Positions 33,901 to 45,138 of a stretch of 64,000 nt of DNA are shown in pieces. How positions within the stretch are numbered: the first letter of the stretch is position 1; every line of letters starts with the position of its first letter. A program made the translations under genes and the position numbers. The notes beneath the pieces were generated by a model. It searched no databases. It was not told where the DNA came from and was given only the letters and a program-made list of their open reading frames with translations. This DNA is from Gymnothorax reevesii (taxonomy: Eukaryota > Chordata > Actinopteri > Anguilliformes > Muraenidae): assembly GCA_029721435.1 (NCBI GenBank), contig CM056573.1, positions 72,606,001 to 72,670,000 on the forward strand, written 5' to 3'.

Positions 33901-36057
33901 CCACGCCAGTGGAGCTCAACAAGGCGGAAAATCCTTGGAGACCATCCAGCATGATGGTCAAGGAGTTTCAAAACCCTGAAGAGGCCCAAGAGATGTACGG
34001 CCAAATGCGCAGCATCGTAAACAAGCTGACGCCACAGAACTTTGATCAGCTAATGAAGCAGGTCAAGCTGCTCTCTATAAATACAGTGGCCCAGCTCGCG
34101 GGCATCAGTAAGATGATGTTTGAGAGAGCCATTCAGGAGACCAAGTTCGCGAGCATCTACGCGAAGATGTGTCGGCACCTTAAGGATGTGAGTAAGCCAG
34201 TCTATGTCCTCACTAGATCGTTTCCCAGTACATGTCTGGACTATGTGAATCCTTGAGTTTCCATGGGGCCCAACGCCAAGGAACACTCTCTTTCAAGAAA
34301 GGGAAAAATAGATTTTTTTTGCCCATAGGTTATGACCCATATATTTTTAGTTTATTTCTTTCCAAGAGAGGGTCATTGGGATACCTTTTGCTGAAATTAC
34401 GAGAAGGTTCCCCTTTTTGTTAAAAGACACGCAGACCTCTTATTCATTGGAGTTGGGCCTTTGGGAAACTAAATGATTCATGTTTTCTGCTTTGAGCAAT
34501 ATTGCCTGTCTGGATTTTATGTTCTAGAGGCAGCTGATACTCAGAGGAAGCTTGAGCCATAGGGAATACTGCTTTTAATGGAATCTGGAAGCTGCTCCTT
34601 TCTTTACCCCCGAACAGCACATATCAATCACCTCCAGTGATCATAAATTCTCCTTCAACATCCTGCCATACCTGCTCCATCTGTGCCGGATGGAATTTTA
34701 CAAGGTCACTGGGTCTGGCATTGCCCTCCAGAAGGAACGGCAGGACCGTGCCAGAATGGTAAGCCTAGGTCGGCTTGGGTAAACAGACTTTAGAGTATAA
34801 TTATTCTATGGGAGGTTATGGCTGGCTGTAAAGTGGATATTGAAAACAGCATGAATTATACCTGTAAGAAAGGCATGTTTTTTTTCTACTGGTGTTCCAA
34901 TCATGAAATCAATGGAAAAAGTGTTTTACAGGCTGAGAACAAGCATTTTTCACTAAACATATTCATAGTTCCACTACTTGATATGACCCACTTGTGGTTT
35001 GGTGATCTAATACCTGTTCTGTGCTCTAACAATGATGCCTCATCTCGACTCACCCTCCTCACTGTGTGTCCAGGAGGGCGGCAGTCAGTGTTCGAAGGAA
35101 CCGGAGGCTGAGGTCATGGCCCAGCGAATATGGACCATTGGGACCATGAAGTTCCTAGGGGAGCTACACAAACATGAAGTGGTGAGGGACACGAACATCC
35201 TTTGGTTCATCATCGCGTCCTGGGACCACCTGACTGAAGATGTTCTGGAGTGTTTGTGCAGCCTGTTATCAACCAGTGGCTCTGTCCTGGGCACTGAGAA
35301 CAACAAAGTACGTCACACTGCCTGCTGCATCTCTGATGCTTAAATAGGACACAGGCTCAAAAAATTTATTCATCAAACCCATTTGTATCTACAGCCCCAT
35401 TTGGACTGGTTTTTCAGCCAGATTGGGAGAGTCCTGGAGGAGGATGAGCTGACGCCGAGAGTCAGATTCATGCTGCAGGACCTGATTGATTTGAGACTGG
35501 TAATACTCCTCTTAGCCTGAGTTCACAGGGTTCAGAAATCCTCACCATTGGGTCAACCTCATATTATACTGTATCTCTCCTCACCCTCTCCATCCTTCTC
35601 TCTGCTCTCTATCAGAATAATTGGGTTCCCAGGAGGGAGGAGGAGAGGCCCAAAACTATTGATGAGATCCGCAAGGACTTTGAGTCGGAGAGCCAGTGGG
35701 AAATTGAGGAGGAGCTTCCTGAGCAGCTCCATTCTGAGGTCATTAAACACTTATGTCTCACTGGCAGGTTTTTTTTTCCCAGTTTGCTGGGGAAATCATA
35801 AAATTTTTCCCTGTTGTCATTTTAATATTTGTTTTTTTTTCTGGATGTTTTTAAAATATGAAGAATATTCACATATTTTAATGGTTTGTAACATGTAAAA
35901 ATGTTAGCCATATCTGTTGCTTGCATGTAGAGGGTAGGAAAGTGGCTTTGGACAATACCAGGGCTAAAATGATGTCAGGTGTGGACATGTGTGAGTTTTA
36001 GCCTTTTTGTCTCCTTTCTCTCAGGCCTCTGAGATGAGTGGGCCTGAATCCTCATAG
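30943..36057 (+). CDS. Short eIF4G-like protein with MIF4G domain only (8 exons)
   Basis: Coding model: 30962-31037, 31536-31612, 33885-34187, 34618-34758, 35074-35307, 35395-35499, 35616-35738, 36025-36057, with a 19-base leader from 30943. Every intron has AG/GT sites, phases agree throughout and no stop interrupts about 363 codons. Exons 3-7 match the middle domain of eIF4G: VELNKAENPWRP, MRSIVNKLTPQNFDQLMKQV, YAKMCRHLKD, TMKFLGELHKHEVV, VLECLCSLLSTSGSVL, RVRFMLQDLIDLR, NWVPRR. In eIF4G this HEAT domain binds eIF4A and RNA. The protein ends soon after, so the MA3 and W2 regions are missing, as is any clear eIF4E-binding motif. It starts MGNCLTRQQ, a myristoylation/palmitoylation-like N-terminus. 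Exons 1-2 are joined to the rest by inference from strand and phase; exon 7's donor (GAG/GTCATT) is weak. Confidence 0.75.
31613..33884 (+). other. Long intron 2 of the eIF4G-like gene, with repeat remnants
   Basis: Between the GTAAAC donor at 31613 and the TTACAG acceptor ending at 33884 there is no further clear exon. A reverse-strand B-box-like GTTCAAATCCC at about 32017-32027 suggests a tRNA-derived SINE remnant around 31920-32065. A frame at 33769-33954 runs into exon 3 but lacks similarity upstream of the splice site. Confidence 0.4.
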
Positions 36058-36119
36058 CAGGACCAGCTGGTTGCAGAATCGGAATCTGACCTGGAGGTGG
36101 ACATTGAGTTGGAGCCGGC

Positions 36120-37537
36120 CAGGGGTGTAGTGGTCGGGGGACGAGGGGGAACGGCGTTCCCCCAGTCTTTTTGGCGAGATTTTCGAGATTTTTCTTTATT
36201 TAAATTATTTGTCTGATGAATATTTAAAAAAAAAAAAACATTGCTTCTGTTATCATTTTCGCCATTGTATAGATTCTAATAAAGTAATAATAAATACTGG
36301 AATTCACAAATATTATTAGCAGGGCTCTCAAGTCTCATGCACACGTATTTCAACAAGTTCACACGCTCACACGCCACACAACATTTCTCACACTGAGAAA
36401 TGATAGAATCCGCCACACATTAGTAACATAGACTATAAATAAAAGACATTAGTAATCTATGAATTGATGAGGCAAAGGCAAACGGCTCTGCTTGAATCAG
36501 CAACCTATCAGCCAATCAGAAAGTAGTATTTCTTGTTGCAAGGTGAAATAGCAGCGCCGTAATCACGTCTTCCACACACGCACGAATGCGCGCGAATGCT
36601 GCTATTGTGTGTAGTGATGGGAGCTTCAAGAACCATTGTACTTATTTTCTGTGCCCACAAGAAGGGGCCCATAGTTAAAAAAAAGGCTTGTAGAATGAAC
36701 TTACAAGCCTTTGTTGAACAGAGTGCACTATCTTGTGGGCACAGAAAATAAAGGAAATAGTTCATGAAACTTCATCTTCCCATCACTAATTGTGTGCACA
36801 TGTCAAAGAAGAGCTGGCGGTGGAAGCCTGAAATCAGGTAATCACCTCATCACAGATTTTTTTTTTCACAATAGCTGCCTGTTAAAGTTGAGGAACTATG
36901 CAGGATATTTGCTTTATGGATCATTTTTAACCTCAATTTAACTGCTTTGGACGGTTATCGTTAGATGAATTGACTTGTCACGGGGAGAGTGGGGGCTCTC
37001 TGCCCTCCGTGTAGTGTCTTTTGGCTGAAAACAAACCCTGCTCCGATCCGGTGCCCGCCTACTTGAGCTACCACTTCTGACAGCAAGATGCGACGGATAA
37101 CCTGGACAGCATTCATTCTGCAAATAGCCAACAAAGCGTACAATCTTCCGTGACCGCGCCCACGTAGGAAACAGGAGTTTACTGGCAGTTGTGAAGATTC
37201 AATAGCTGGTCCTGGTGTGCCATCTAGTGATTAAATATTGTAACTGCGTGCATAAATTTGCAGTTCGGCGTCCACTGGCGGACACATCTGCACAAAGATA
37301 CACCGTTGTTCTTCTCGAACACGCCAAATCCAGATAATCCGTAAATGATGAATTAAATTAACATTTTAATTTGAAACGAGTAATTAAGTTCCCAGTGTAA
37401 AAGTAACAAAGTGAAAGTAAACTTATCATATATGGCTCAAGCATTTGCAACTTGGGTCTATCCGGGTGACTAACGTTTTTTTAATTATTTTTTTTTCGGA
37501 GAGTTTCCTCAGTGATAAAATCCCCACTACACCACTG
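36120..37537. mobile_element. hAT-type non-autonomous transposon, 1418 bp
   Basis: It begins CAGGGGTGTAGTGG and ends CCACTACACCACTG, forming short inverted repeats. GAGCCGGC at 36112-36119 and GAGTCGGC at 37538-37545 form an 8 bp target duplication with one mismatch, diagnostic of hAT insertions. No transposase is encoded. It carries a smaller palindromic MITE at 36612-36788. It lies 62 bases after the stop of the eIF4G-like gene, in the last exon or 3' UTR. Confidence 0.85.
36612..36788. mobile_element. Palindromic hAT-type MITE, copy 1 (177 bp)
   Basis: The ends TAGTGATGGGA / TCCCATCACTA are inverted, and most of the element can fold on itself (CTGTGCCCACAAG with CTTGTGGGCACAG; AGGCTTGTA with TACAAGCCT). 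A perfect 8 bp target duplication, ATTGTGTG, lies at 36604-36611 and 36789-36796. It is inserted inside the larger hAT-type element. Confidence 0.9.
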
Positions 37538-37545
37538 GAGTCGGC

Positions 37546-39275
37546 AGTGGAGTCTTCCTGTCTGTTTCTCAGCCTGTCCTTCCATACGGGGAGTTTCTCA
37601 TTATGCTAACATGTCTCCTTAATTCCCTCACTTTGGTCTCTTCGTTCCGTCTTTGCTCCTCCCTGCAAGGATTTGCAAAAAAAGAAGTGAAGAAGTGCCA
37701 CAAAGATGGAGGAGCCGAAAGCTGCCAAATGAGAAATCCTTCATTTCATTAAGTGACGTCACATGTGGAGGCGCAGCAATCCAACGTCAGGGCTCAAGAC
37801 ACTCGACCTCCGCGGAGGAGGCACCAGTTTCCTCACTTTAAGCCCCTCCAGAGGCTTCAATTGGCAAACTGACCCTTTAATTTGGGATCTGGGAACTCAA
37901 GCTTTGCTAGCTGGCAGGATATGCAAGTTCACAATTAGCATGTTAATATTAATTATTTTTGATTTTGTAAGAGTTTGGCCTTGCAGTCCCTCCGCCTGCT
38001 GCATTCTCCACCTCCACCTTAATGGTCAGCAGGTGTGGCTCCATGAGGTGGAGGTGAAGGGCTGCTTATTTAAGGGTTGGATGCGCATTAGTGACTGCAG
38101 CAGCATTACGAATCGGTGCCCTGCTGTTTTGTGCTGCTGCTCCCCTGTTGTTATTATTGTCTTTTTTTTTTACACAGCCTGTGCCTTTGGGTCCATGGTC
38201 CCAGTGCCCTCCGGATGGCATGTTGCATCCGGCGGGACAAATCCACAACAGATTTAGCAAGAAAGTCTGTGCAGAGCAGTAATTTTCAGTGTCAATCTTG
38301 TGTTTTTCATTTTGACCAACAGAGGGCGTTACCTGCTGTAGCAGCTCATTCCGCCTTGTCTTTCATTCCTGACTTAACTCCAAATTTAAGAGGCTCCAAG
38401 CTAATGGCTGATAACGCGATAACATTATCAGTTCAGCCACTGGTAAAAGTAAGCTGGTCAGTGGTACTGAAAAAAAATTGCCCTGTCTGGATTAAAAATG
38501 GAAAAATATTCCTTTAAAAACTTCCACCCAAGCATCATTAACGGTATTAACAACTCAGCTCTCGCAATGACACTGCAGCAGAAATCAAAGCCCAGAGGTG
38601 AGATGACATTTGAGCTGAGCTCCGCCCACACAGATGAAAATTACACTGATGATACTTCACTTCATTTTCTCAACACATGATGTGCAGGTAAAGTTTAATG
38701 TTCTGACTCTCATAATACTTTCATAAGGTGACCCACAGAGGCTTGGTACTGACTGCAGTTTCCACTGATGGTGGATTTGGCAAAATCACAACCTGTAGTT
38801 GCAATAATGAACAGAATGGCTCCACATAATTTCTAGACCTTCTAGACCTTCAGTATCACCTTGAGTGCTGATTGCAGGTAAATGCCGCTCATTTTTAACG
38901 TGACGAAGAGAGGAGCTCATGATGAAACACCACTTGGTCCAGGGACAAAGTTCCCTTCTCAACCAACCAAATTCCTATATTTTCATGCGTACATTTCTCA
39001 TCTCTTCCAATGTGAATCCCTGACCTCCTCCCCAATAAGTCAGCGAGTGCAAAAAGACACCTACAAATCCAAACGTGCAAACGTGCATCGTCAACTTCAA
39101 CCCCACTTCAGAAGCAGCAGAGACGGTTTGTACATTAAAACTGAAAGCAGCGATTTGTATATTATCTATGACTTGTGAAACAGGAGCACATTATTTAATA
39201 TTTCAACATATGAATGTTATCGATTTTTTGTTTATTTAAATAAACAATTAGACACCTGGGCCTGTACTGGGTCGC
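37546..39275. other. Non-coding spacer downstream of the eIF4G-like gene
   Basis: The first ~85 bases continue an open frame after the hAT duplication (VESSCLFLSLSFHTG) and may be 3' UTR of the eIF4G-like gene. Nothing conserved is visible after that. Several open frames (37763-38257, 38116-38517) have no family features. Confidence 0.3.
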
Positions 39276-39960
39276 TCCTCCAGGTCAAGTGTTGCAGATA
39301 TGCATGTGGGCCTTAAATGTCTCAGTGTGGAGAATAGGCTGGTTGGCCAATTTGCTTAAATTTTTTCATAAAATTATTCAAACTAAGAGACCAACTTTTA
39401 TTTTTAATAATATTTGGCTTAGATCTGAAATACATGGAAATGACACCAGAGGAGCCAGTAGGGGGCACATGGCCTTACCTTGACCCAGAAGCAATGACTT
39501 GAAAAAAACTGTTTTATACAGAGCTATAATGTCCTGGAATTGTCTTCCAAGTACCATTACTTCTATTAAAGCGAAGGTAAGTTTTAAGAGGAAGGTCTGA
39601 TCCCACCTATTTTCCCCATCCTGATGTAACACAAATTTTCAGGAAATGTTTTTTTTGTACCTTGGATAAGTTATGTCTGTGATGTGAAGATGGTTAACAT
39701 TGTCTGGATGGAGATTATTTTATTATCCCCTTTTTTTTATTTTTTAGTTGTCAGTCATAAGTTTTATTTGTTTTTATTTTATTTCATAAGGTCTCATACC
39801 TTTTGAATGAGTGATGGATTGATTATATTGTTTATTGTTTATGGTGTATTCATGTATAATGCTGTATGTTATGTGTATGTTTGTCTGGACCCCAGGAAGA
39901 CTAGCTCGTCACCTATGTGGCAGCTAGTGAGGATCCTTTAACTAAACAGCTAATAGACAG
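39276..39960 (+). pseudogene. LINE 3' end with 3' UTR
   Basis: Short frames in shifted phases resemble the C-terminus of a LINE reverse transcriptase: RPTFIFNNIWLRSEIHGNDT and RGASRGHMALP, then MSWNCLPS-like sequence on the plus strand at about 39528-39545. The 3' UTR contains GGACCCCAGGAAGACTAGCT at about 39888-39907, a motif I recognise from fish LINE tails. Frame breaks and truncation make it dead. Confidence 0.6.
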
Positions 39961-40084
39961 GGATCTGCGGGTTCCAGGCTGACCTGTGCATCACTGCAGG
40001 CAAGTCAAGGGAGCCCTGGGGGTAGAGGTGGAGAGGAAGAGGACAAATTGCGCAGCCAATTAGATCAGGGGATGATTAGGTGGC

Positions 40085-40625
40085 AGGTTGAAAGAGCCAG
40101 GTTGGGAATTTAGCCATGACACCAGGGAACCCCCTACTCTTGTAGATAAGGATCTTTAATGCCCATAGTCTGTCAGGACGCTGGTTTAACATCTCAACCG
40201 AGAAATGGCATCTCCTTCGTCACAGTGTCCCCATCACTGCACAGGGGCTTTTTCCACCAGAGAGAAAATCGCAACCTTCTGACCCACCAATAGTGATGGG
40301 AAGATGAAGCTTCATGAACCATTTTACTTATTTTCAGTGCCCACAAGGTGGTGCCCATAGTTAAAAAATAAGGCTTGTAGAATGAATTTACAAGCTTTTG
40401 TTGAACATAGTGCACCATCTTGTGGGCACAGAAAATTAAGCAAATGGTTCATGATGCTTCATCTTCCCATCACTACCTATCAACACTTCTTCCAGCAGCA
40501 GCTTGGTTTTCCTTAGTGGGCTCCCATCCAAGTACTAACCAGGCCCACGCCTGCTTAACTTCAGCCACCCAGCTGGTGCTGATCAAATCATGGGATGGCT
40601 GCTGGGATACCATGCAGTGGTAAAC
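40085..40625 (-). repeat. 5S rRNA-derived SINE (interrupted)
   Basis: TCCCATCCAAGTACTAACCA then GGCCC and CCTGCTTA at about 40524-40558 is the reverse complement of the internal promoter region of 5S rRNA. Upstream, GGTTGGGAATTTAGCCATGA and GGATCTTTAATGCCCA with GGTTTAACATCTCAACCGA resemble the body of 5S-derived SINEs. A MITE at 40291-40475 splits it. A functional 5S gene is excluded because the 5S ends diverge. Confidence 0.7.
40291..40475. mobile_element. Palindromic hAT-type MITE, copy 2 (185 bp)
   Basis: Same family as 36612-36788: it begins TAGTGATGGGAAGATGAAGC and ends with the inverted equivalent. The flanks CCCACCAA and CCTATCAA match at 6 of 8 positions, consistent with an aged 8 bp target duplication. 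It interrupts the 5S-derived SINE. Confidence 0.85.
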
Positions 40626-41230
40626 ATGACTATATATCCTCCACAATGAAATGGATATTGGAATATTTTAATGAATGTTGTCCGTCCATACATCAGTCTC
40701 ACTTCTTTTCTGTGCCATAAACCCAAAATCATTCAATATTTCTCAACAAAATTTAACACATGAATACTTTTTAGTTTGTAAATGAGTCTTGTCAAACTTC
40801 CGTCTATCCTACTGTCTGTCTGTTTTTCCCCCACCATGTTCTGTTTCTATGACAGATGGAAAAAAAAAATTTTTTTTTAACTAACAATATTTATAGGTGA
40901 CTGCAAACTTTTGAATGACACTGTATATTCAGTAACATATAATTTACATCAATTGAAAATTTAAATTACAATAAATGGAGCCCCTTTTTGATCTCACAAA
41001 TTTCTGTAAACTTTCTCTGAGTCTCAGTTCTGTGGTAAATGTACTTCAATTCTAATCGAGTTCACTGGGATAGAAATGTGTGCAATTTGACTTAATATCT
41101 ATTAGTCGTGCGTCTGTAATTCTATTTCTTGAGCTTCTATCTGCTGCTGTTTAAAGTGATGCAGGAGGGCATGTAAAGAAATGACAGAGAAGAGTACTGG
41201 CAGAAACAAAAAATAAATAATCACACCCCT

Positions 41231-42435
41231 TTATCTGCCTAAGCGAATGTCCTTGTGCTGGCAGAGCAGGAGCTGTTTGAAGGTTTTCTTGAAGGAGGCA
41301 TTGCAGAGAGCACAGCAAACTGGATTAATGGTGCTGTTGAAGTAGCAAGACCAGTTGAACAGGTTTCGACGATCACCATAACATTATAAGGCAACCACGT
41401 GACCACGAAGGCAAGAAGAATGGCCTTTACTGTGCGTGTGACCTTTTTCTCACGAGATGACACTGCCTTCTTTGTGGGTGGCTGCTTTGCCATTGTGGCA
41501 TTTAGTCTGTGGGCTGTATGGTTTCCTTCATAACCTGCAGGGGCCTCAACAATTTCATTTCTCTCTGGATGTACTGGTGCACTTGAGTCCTCCTTGCCAG
41601 CTCCATCTGTCCCACCATCCTGGCTCCTCTCAGTGTGATGGGTTTTCTCATACTCTTCATCACAGGGCATGGTGATGTGGTTTCCTGCTTTGCTGCTGGA
41701 TGGGTTGTCCTGTTTTGGCTCGTGTTTTCCCGTTTTCATGCGGCTCTTGCTGGCCCTGGCGATCAGCCAATACAGAAAGCCCATGATGGTAACAGGCAGG
41801 AAGAAGGAAGTAATGGAGTTGACAAAAACAATGGTTTCATTGGTTGTAAACTGGCCGTAGCACTCACCCTCTGGCACAGTGTGTTCACCTACGATAAACG
41901 GCCAGAACACAATCCCTATTGTCCACATAACGAAGGCAAGAGCCCAGGCTGCTGCCATCATCATGCCTGCAATCCTGGTAGTCCTTTTTGCAGGGTAGCT
42001 GAGTGGCTTGGTGACACAGAAGTAACAGTCAAAGCTGATAACAAGGAGATGCAAGGCAGAGGCATCGCAGGCCGCATAGTCCAAGACCAGCCAAAGATCA
42101 CAAACTACTTGCCCCAGGGGCCAATATCCAATCAGAATTTCGACTGTGTACAGGTTCATGCTAATGGTCCCAATGATCAGATCTGCACATGCCAGGCTGA
42201 AGAGGAAGTAGTTGTTTGTGGTCTGGAGGCTCCTGTTGATTATAATTGAAAGCATTATCAGTATGTTCCCAGTAATTGTAACAAGACTGAGGGACCCTGA
42301 AACCAGGCCAATCATCACCGCCACCACTGGCTGAAAAGGGCCCTCGGACTGCACAATGTCTTTCGCATTACCAGCGGTGAAAATGGAGATGTTGGAGAAG
42401 CTGGAGAGGGGAAGCTTGAAGGTTCTGAGCTCCAT
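41231..42435 (-). pseudogene. Muscarinic acetylcholine receptor, M2/M4 type (broken)
   Basis: The single-exon minus frame from ATG 42435 resembles M2/M4 muscarinic receptors, G protein-coupled receptors for acetylcholine. TM1 is GSLSLVTITGNILIM, TM2 NNYFLFSLACADLIIG, TM3 keeps the ligand Asp (LVLDYAA), then CVTKPLSYPAKRTT. The third loop is medium length and ends SREKKVTRT, followed by TM6 [12 protein letters not shown]. Faults: DRY is DCY (codon 42025-42027, CGT to TGT); a deletion of about a dozen codons plus a frame change near 41350-41362 removes the TM6-TM7 loop; TM7 then reads [12 protein letters not shown], losing the NPxxY Tyr. The shifted frame ends [10 protein letters not shown] with TAA at 41231. 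The uninterrupted frame is typical of muscarinic coding sequences. Confidence 0.85.
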
Positions 42436-42789
42436 CTGTTCTGGTCTTGCTGAATCTCAAGTTGTCAGTTTAGCTCCTAAATCCAGATGAAGACAAAACA
42501 TTATTCAGCACTAAGGGCTTGTTTTTCACACATAGATGCAGTTTGTCCCTGAATTATGTTATGTACGGGCCCCATAAAAAATACAATTTAGTCAAGGAAT
42601 AGGCTCTACTTGAGTCTGTAAAACTGAACCCAGAATTGCTAATTCAAAATAAAACTGAGTGCTTAAAATGTTTCTTTATATAAACTAGGCTTATGCCGTC
42701 AGAGGCGACTGCTGGGGGTATATCCCCGAACGCCCCAATCCTCCATTTCCCCAATCCTTGAATAGACCTTGAATAGACTTTCATTTGAA

Positions 42790-43640
42790 CTTAATTTCAG
42801 GTCAATCGGTCAAATGGTTCTGAAGACATGGCCAAAATGGTAATTTTCCATCACAAAGCGCCACCTGGTGGCAAAATATTGAACCATACAGGTATGATAT
42901 CATCATGTGACACGTTGTGAGGTCATGACCTTGTAGTTGCACATAGTTTTATGTCAATTGGAGAAATGGTTCCAAAGATATAGCAAAAATGGTGAATTTT
43001 ATGTGACAAATCTCCACCTTGTGTCAAAATTTTGAACCAAACAGGAAAATGTCATCGTGGTGGTCATGACCTTTCATTTGCACTTGATTTGAGGTCAATC
43101 GGACAGATATTTCCAGAGACATGACATGATAAAAACTGTGATTTTTTCCGTTTTTGGACGCTGGTGGCCAATCTAGAAATTGTAAATTGTCCAAAATCGA
43201 GTCAGCTCTTCCTCTTTATGATACTTACTTGTATGCAAAACTTGGAATTTCTAATTGATATATTACTGCAGTTATCGCTTTAACATATAAATCAGTTTTT
43301 GGCCCCTGGTGCCCAATCTAGAGATTTTAAATAGTCCAAAATCGAACCATTTCTTCCTCTTTATGATACTTACTTGTGTGCAAAACTTGAAATTTGTAAT
43401 TGAAATATTACTGAAGTTATCGCGGAACAGTGATTTTTTCAGTTTTTTGCCCCTGGTGGCCAATCTAGAAATAGTTAATTGTCCAAAATCGAATCAGTTC
43501 TTCTTCTTCATGATACTTACATATCTGCAAAACTTGGAATTTCTAATTGAAATATTACTGCAGTTATCGCGTTAACACTGAAATCAGTTTTTGGCCCCTG
43601 GTGGCCAATCTAGACATCGTAAATTGTCCAAAAACAATGG
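42790..43640 (+). repeat. Satellite of about 146 bp period, diverged
   Basis: GGTGGCCA or a near copy occurs at 43163, 43308, 43455 and 43600, giving periods of 145-147 bases. Each unit contains CCAATCTAGA, TTGTCCAAAATCGA, GATACTTAC and GTTATCGC. Earlier, more diverged units carry GGTCAATCGG at about 42803 and 43092 with CGCCACCTGGTGGC between. The open frames at 43272-43463 and 43309-43575 are repeat translation. Confidence 0.8.
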
Positions 43641-44499
43641 ACGGTCGGACCAAACACATAATATCCCCATTAGTTTATATGAATTCATGAACATCAATTT
43701 GTATGTAGAAAATGATTCTGTAGCTAGTATTAAAATGAATTTTGCTTAATTGCATGAAATGGCTTACCTCTCAGCATTCACCAGGATCACATATTGTGAG
43801 CATCTCTCTGAGCTCTGCTTCATGCCCCAGTCATAGTGCACAGTGTACAAACATAACTCAGCCGGCAGTAAACATAATCACACGACATGTTCCCAGTGGG
43901 CCTGTACAATGGCCATTTCACTCTGAGCTCTGTTTAGAGAGTGCATATTAGAAAAGTGCAGATCTGCTCTCATGTCACCCAAACCCGCATATTCATCCAC
44001 TTGCCCCTCACCAAAAATTATTAATTTCTTCCATTTACAGACCAGACAACTCACTCCTCCTCCAAGCTATGTTGCCTTTAAAAATATATTGTATTTTGCA
44101 TTAATGTATGAGTGTTTTCATTCATGATTTACTTTAAAGATTAGAGATGCTTCCAGTCTTCACAATGAAGGATTTTTTTGCAACCTGAGCTGTGCACTCA
44201 TGATTTTACATTTCATTTATTTACAAATTAATTTATTTTTTGACAACCTAAGCAGAAAGTTTCTCAAATAAGACATGCCTGGTATGCCCAACCAATAGGA
44301 ATTCTTGCAATTCCAGTGCAATACATCAACAAATAATCAAAGAATTTAATAGACCACAGTGGCCTAATGTATAGAAATCAATGTGCTGCAAACTTTTCAG
44401 TGTGACCATTGCCGCTGTATGTAGTAGAAATTCCCCAATCGAAACTTGGCTCTTCTGCTATTTTTTATGGAAGCATATACATCGTAATTAACAATATTA

Positions 44500-44885
44500 A
44501 AAAGAAAATACATTCTCAGGAATGTTTTCATTTTCAAGATGTACGCAAATTATTTGTATCATAATGAAAATGAAAATGCAATTTCATTTTCAAGTCCATG
44601 AATGCAATTTTTGAAGCAAATTAATAATTGAAATGCATTTCCCATTTTCATTTTCAAAAAGTATCCCGCAAAATGACCAACAAAATGAAAACAAAAACGC
44701 CATTCTTATAATGAAAATATATTTCAATATAATGCTTTTTCTTTTTCAAAAGTCAAGCACATTATTAGTATCTTCATGAAAATGATAATGTAATAGTCCA
44801 CTTTGCATTTTTAATATCAAGTCCATGTGTGTGCTATTAATAAACAATTGAAAATTAAAACACATTCCCTATTTGCATTCTCATT
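44500..44885. repeat. Low-complexity repeat of AATGAAAATG / CATTTTCATT type
   Basis: Short motifs TTTTCATTTTC and GAAAATGAAAATG recur on both strands with related ATTTGCAAA pieces. No gene is visible from 43650 to 44880 otherwise. Confidence 0.5.
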
Positions 44886-45138
44886 TGCAAAAGTGCACTG
44901 CCATTTTAGCCTAGTAATTCCAGACTCTGCCAATTCGCTTTGCTTCGTACACAGTCTGGGCAGTGTGATTGACAAGTTTTTACTTCCTGGCGGGTTGGCG
45001 CTTGTCTTAAGTCTAAAATCATTGGTGTACCCGTAAACCAATCAATAATGTTTGGCGATGACGTTATACGCAGGCTCAGCCGCCTAGTACTTCTGCTGTA
45101 AACACAGTCCTTCATACCAGGAATGCAGCGAAATCCAT

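Noticed and set aside
40522..40560. 5S rRNA gene
   Set aside because: Only the internal promoter portion matches; the ends diverge and the surrounding sequence is SINE-like.
41635..42249. 204-residue plus-strand frame
   Set aside because: Antisense of the muscarinic receptor pseudogene; no independent similarity.
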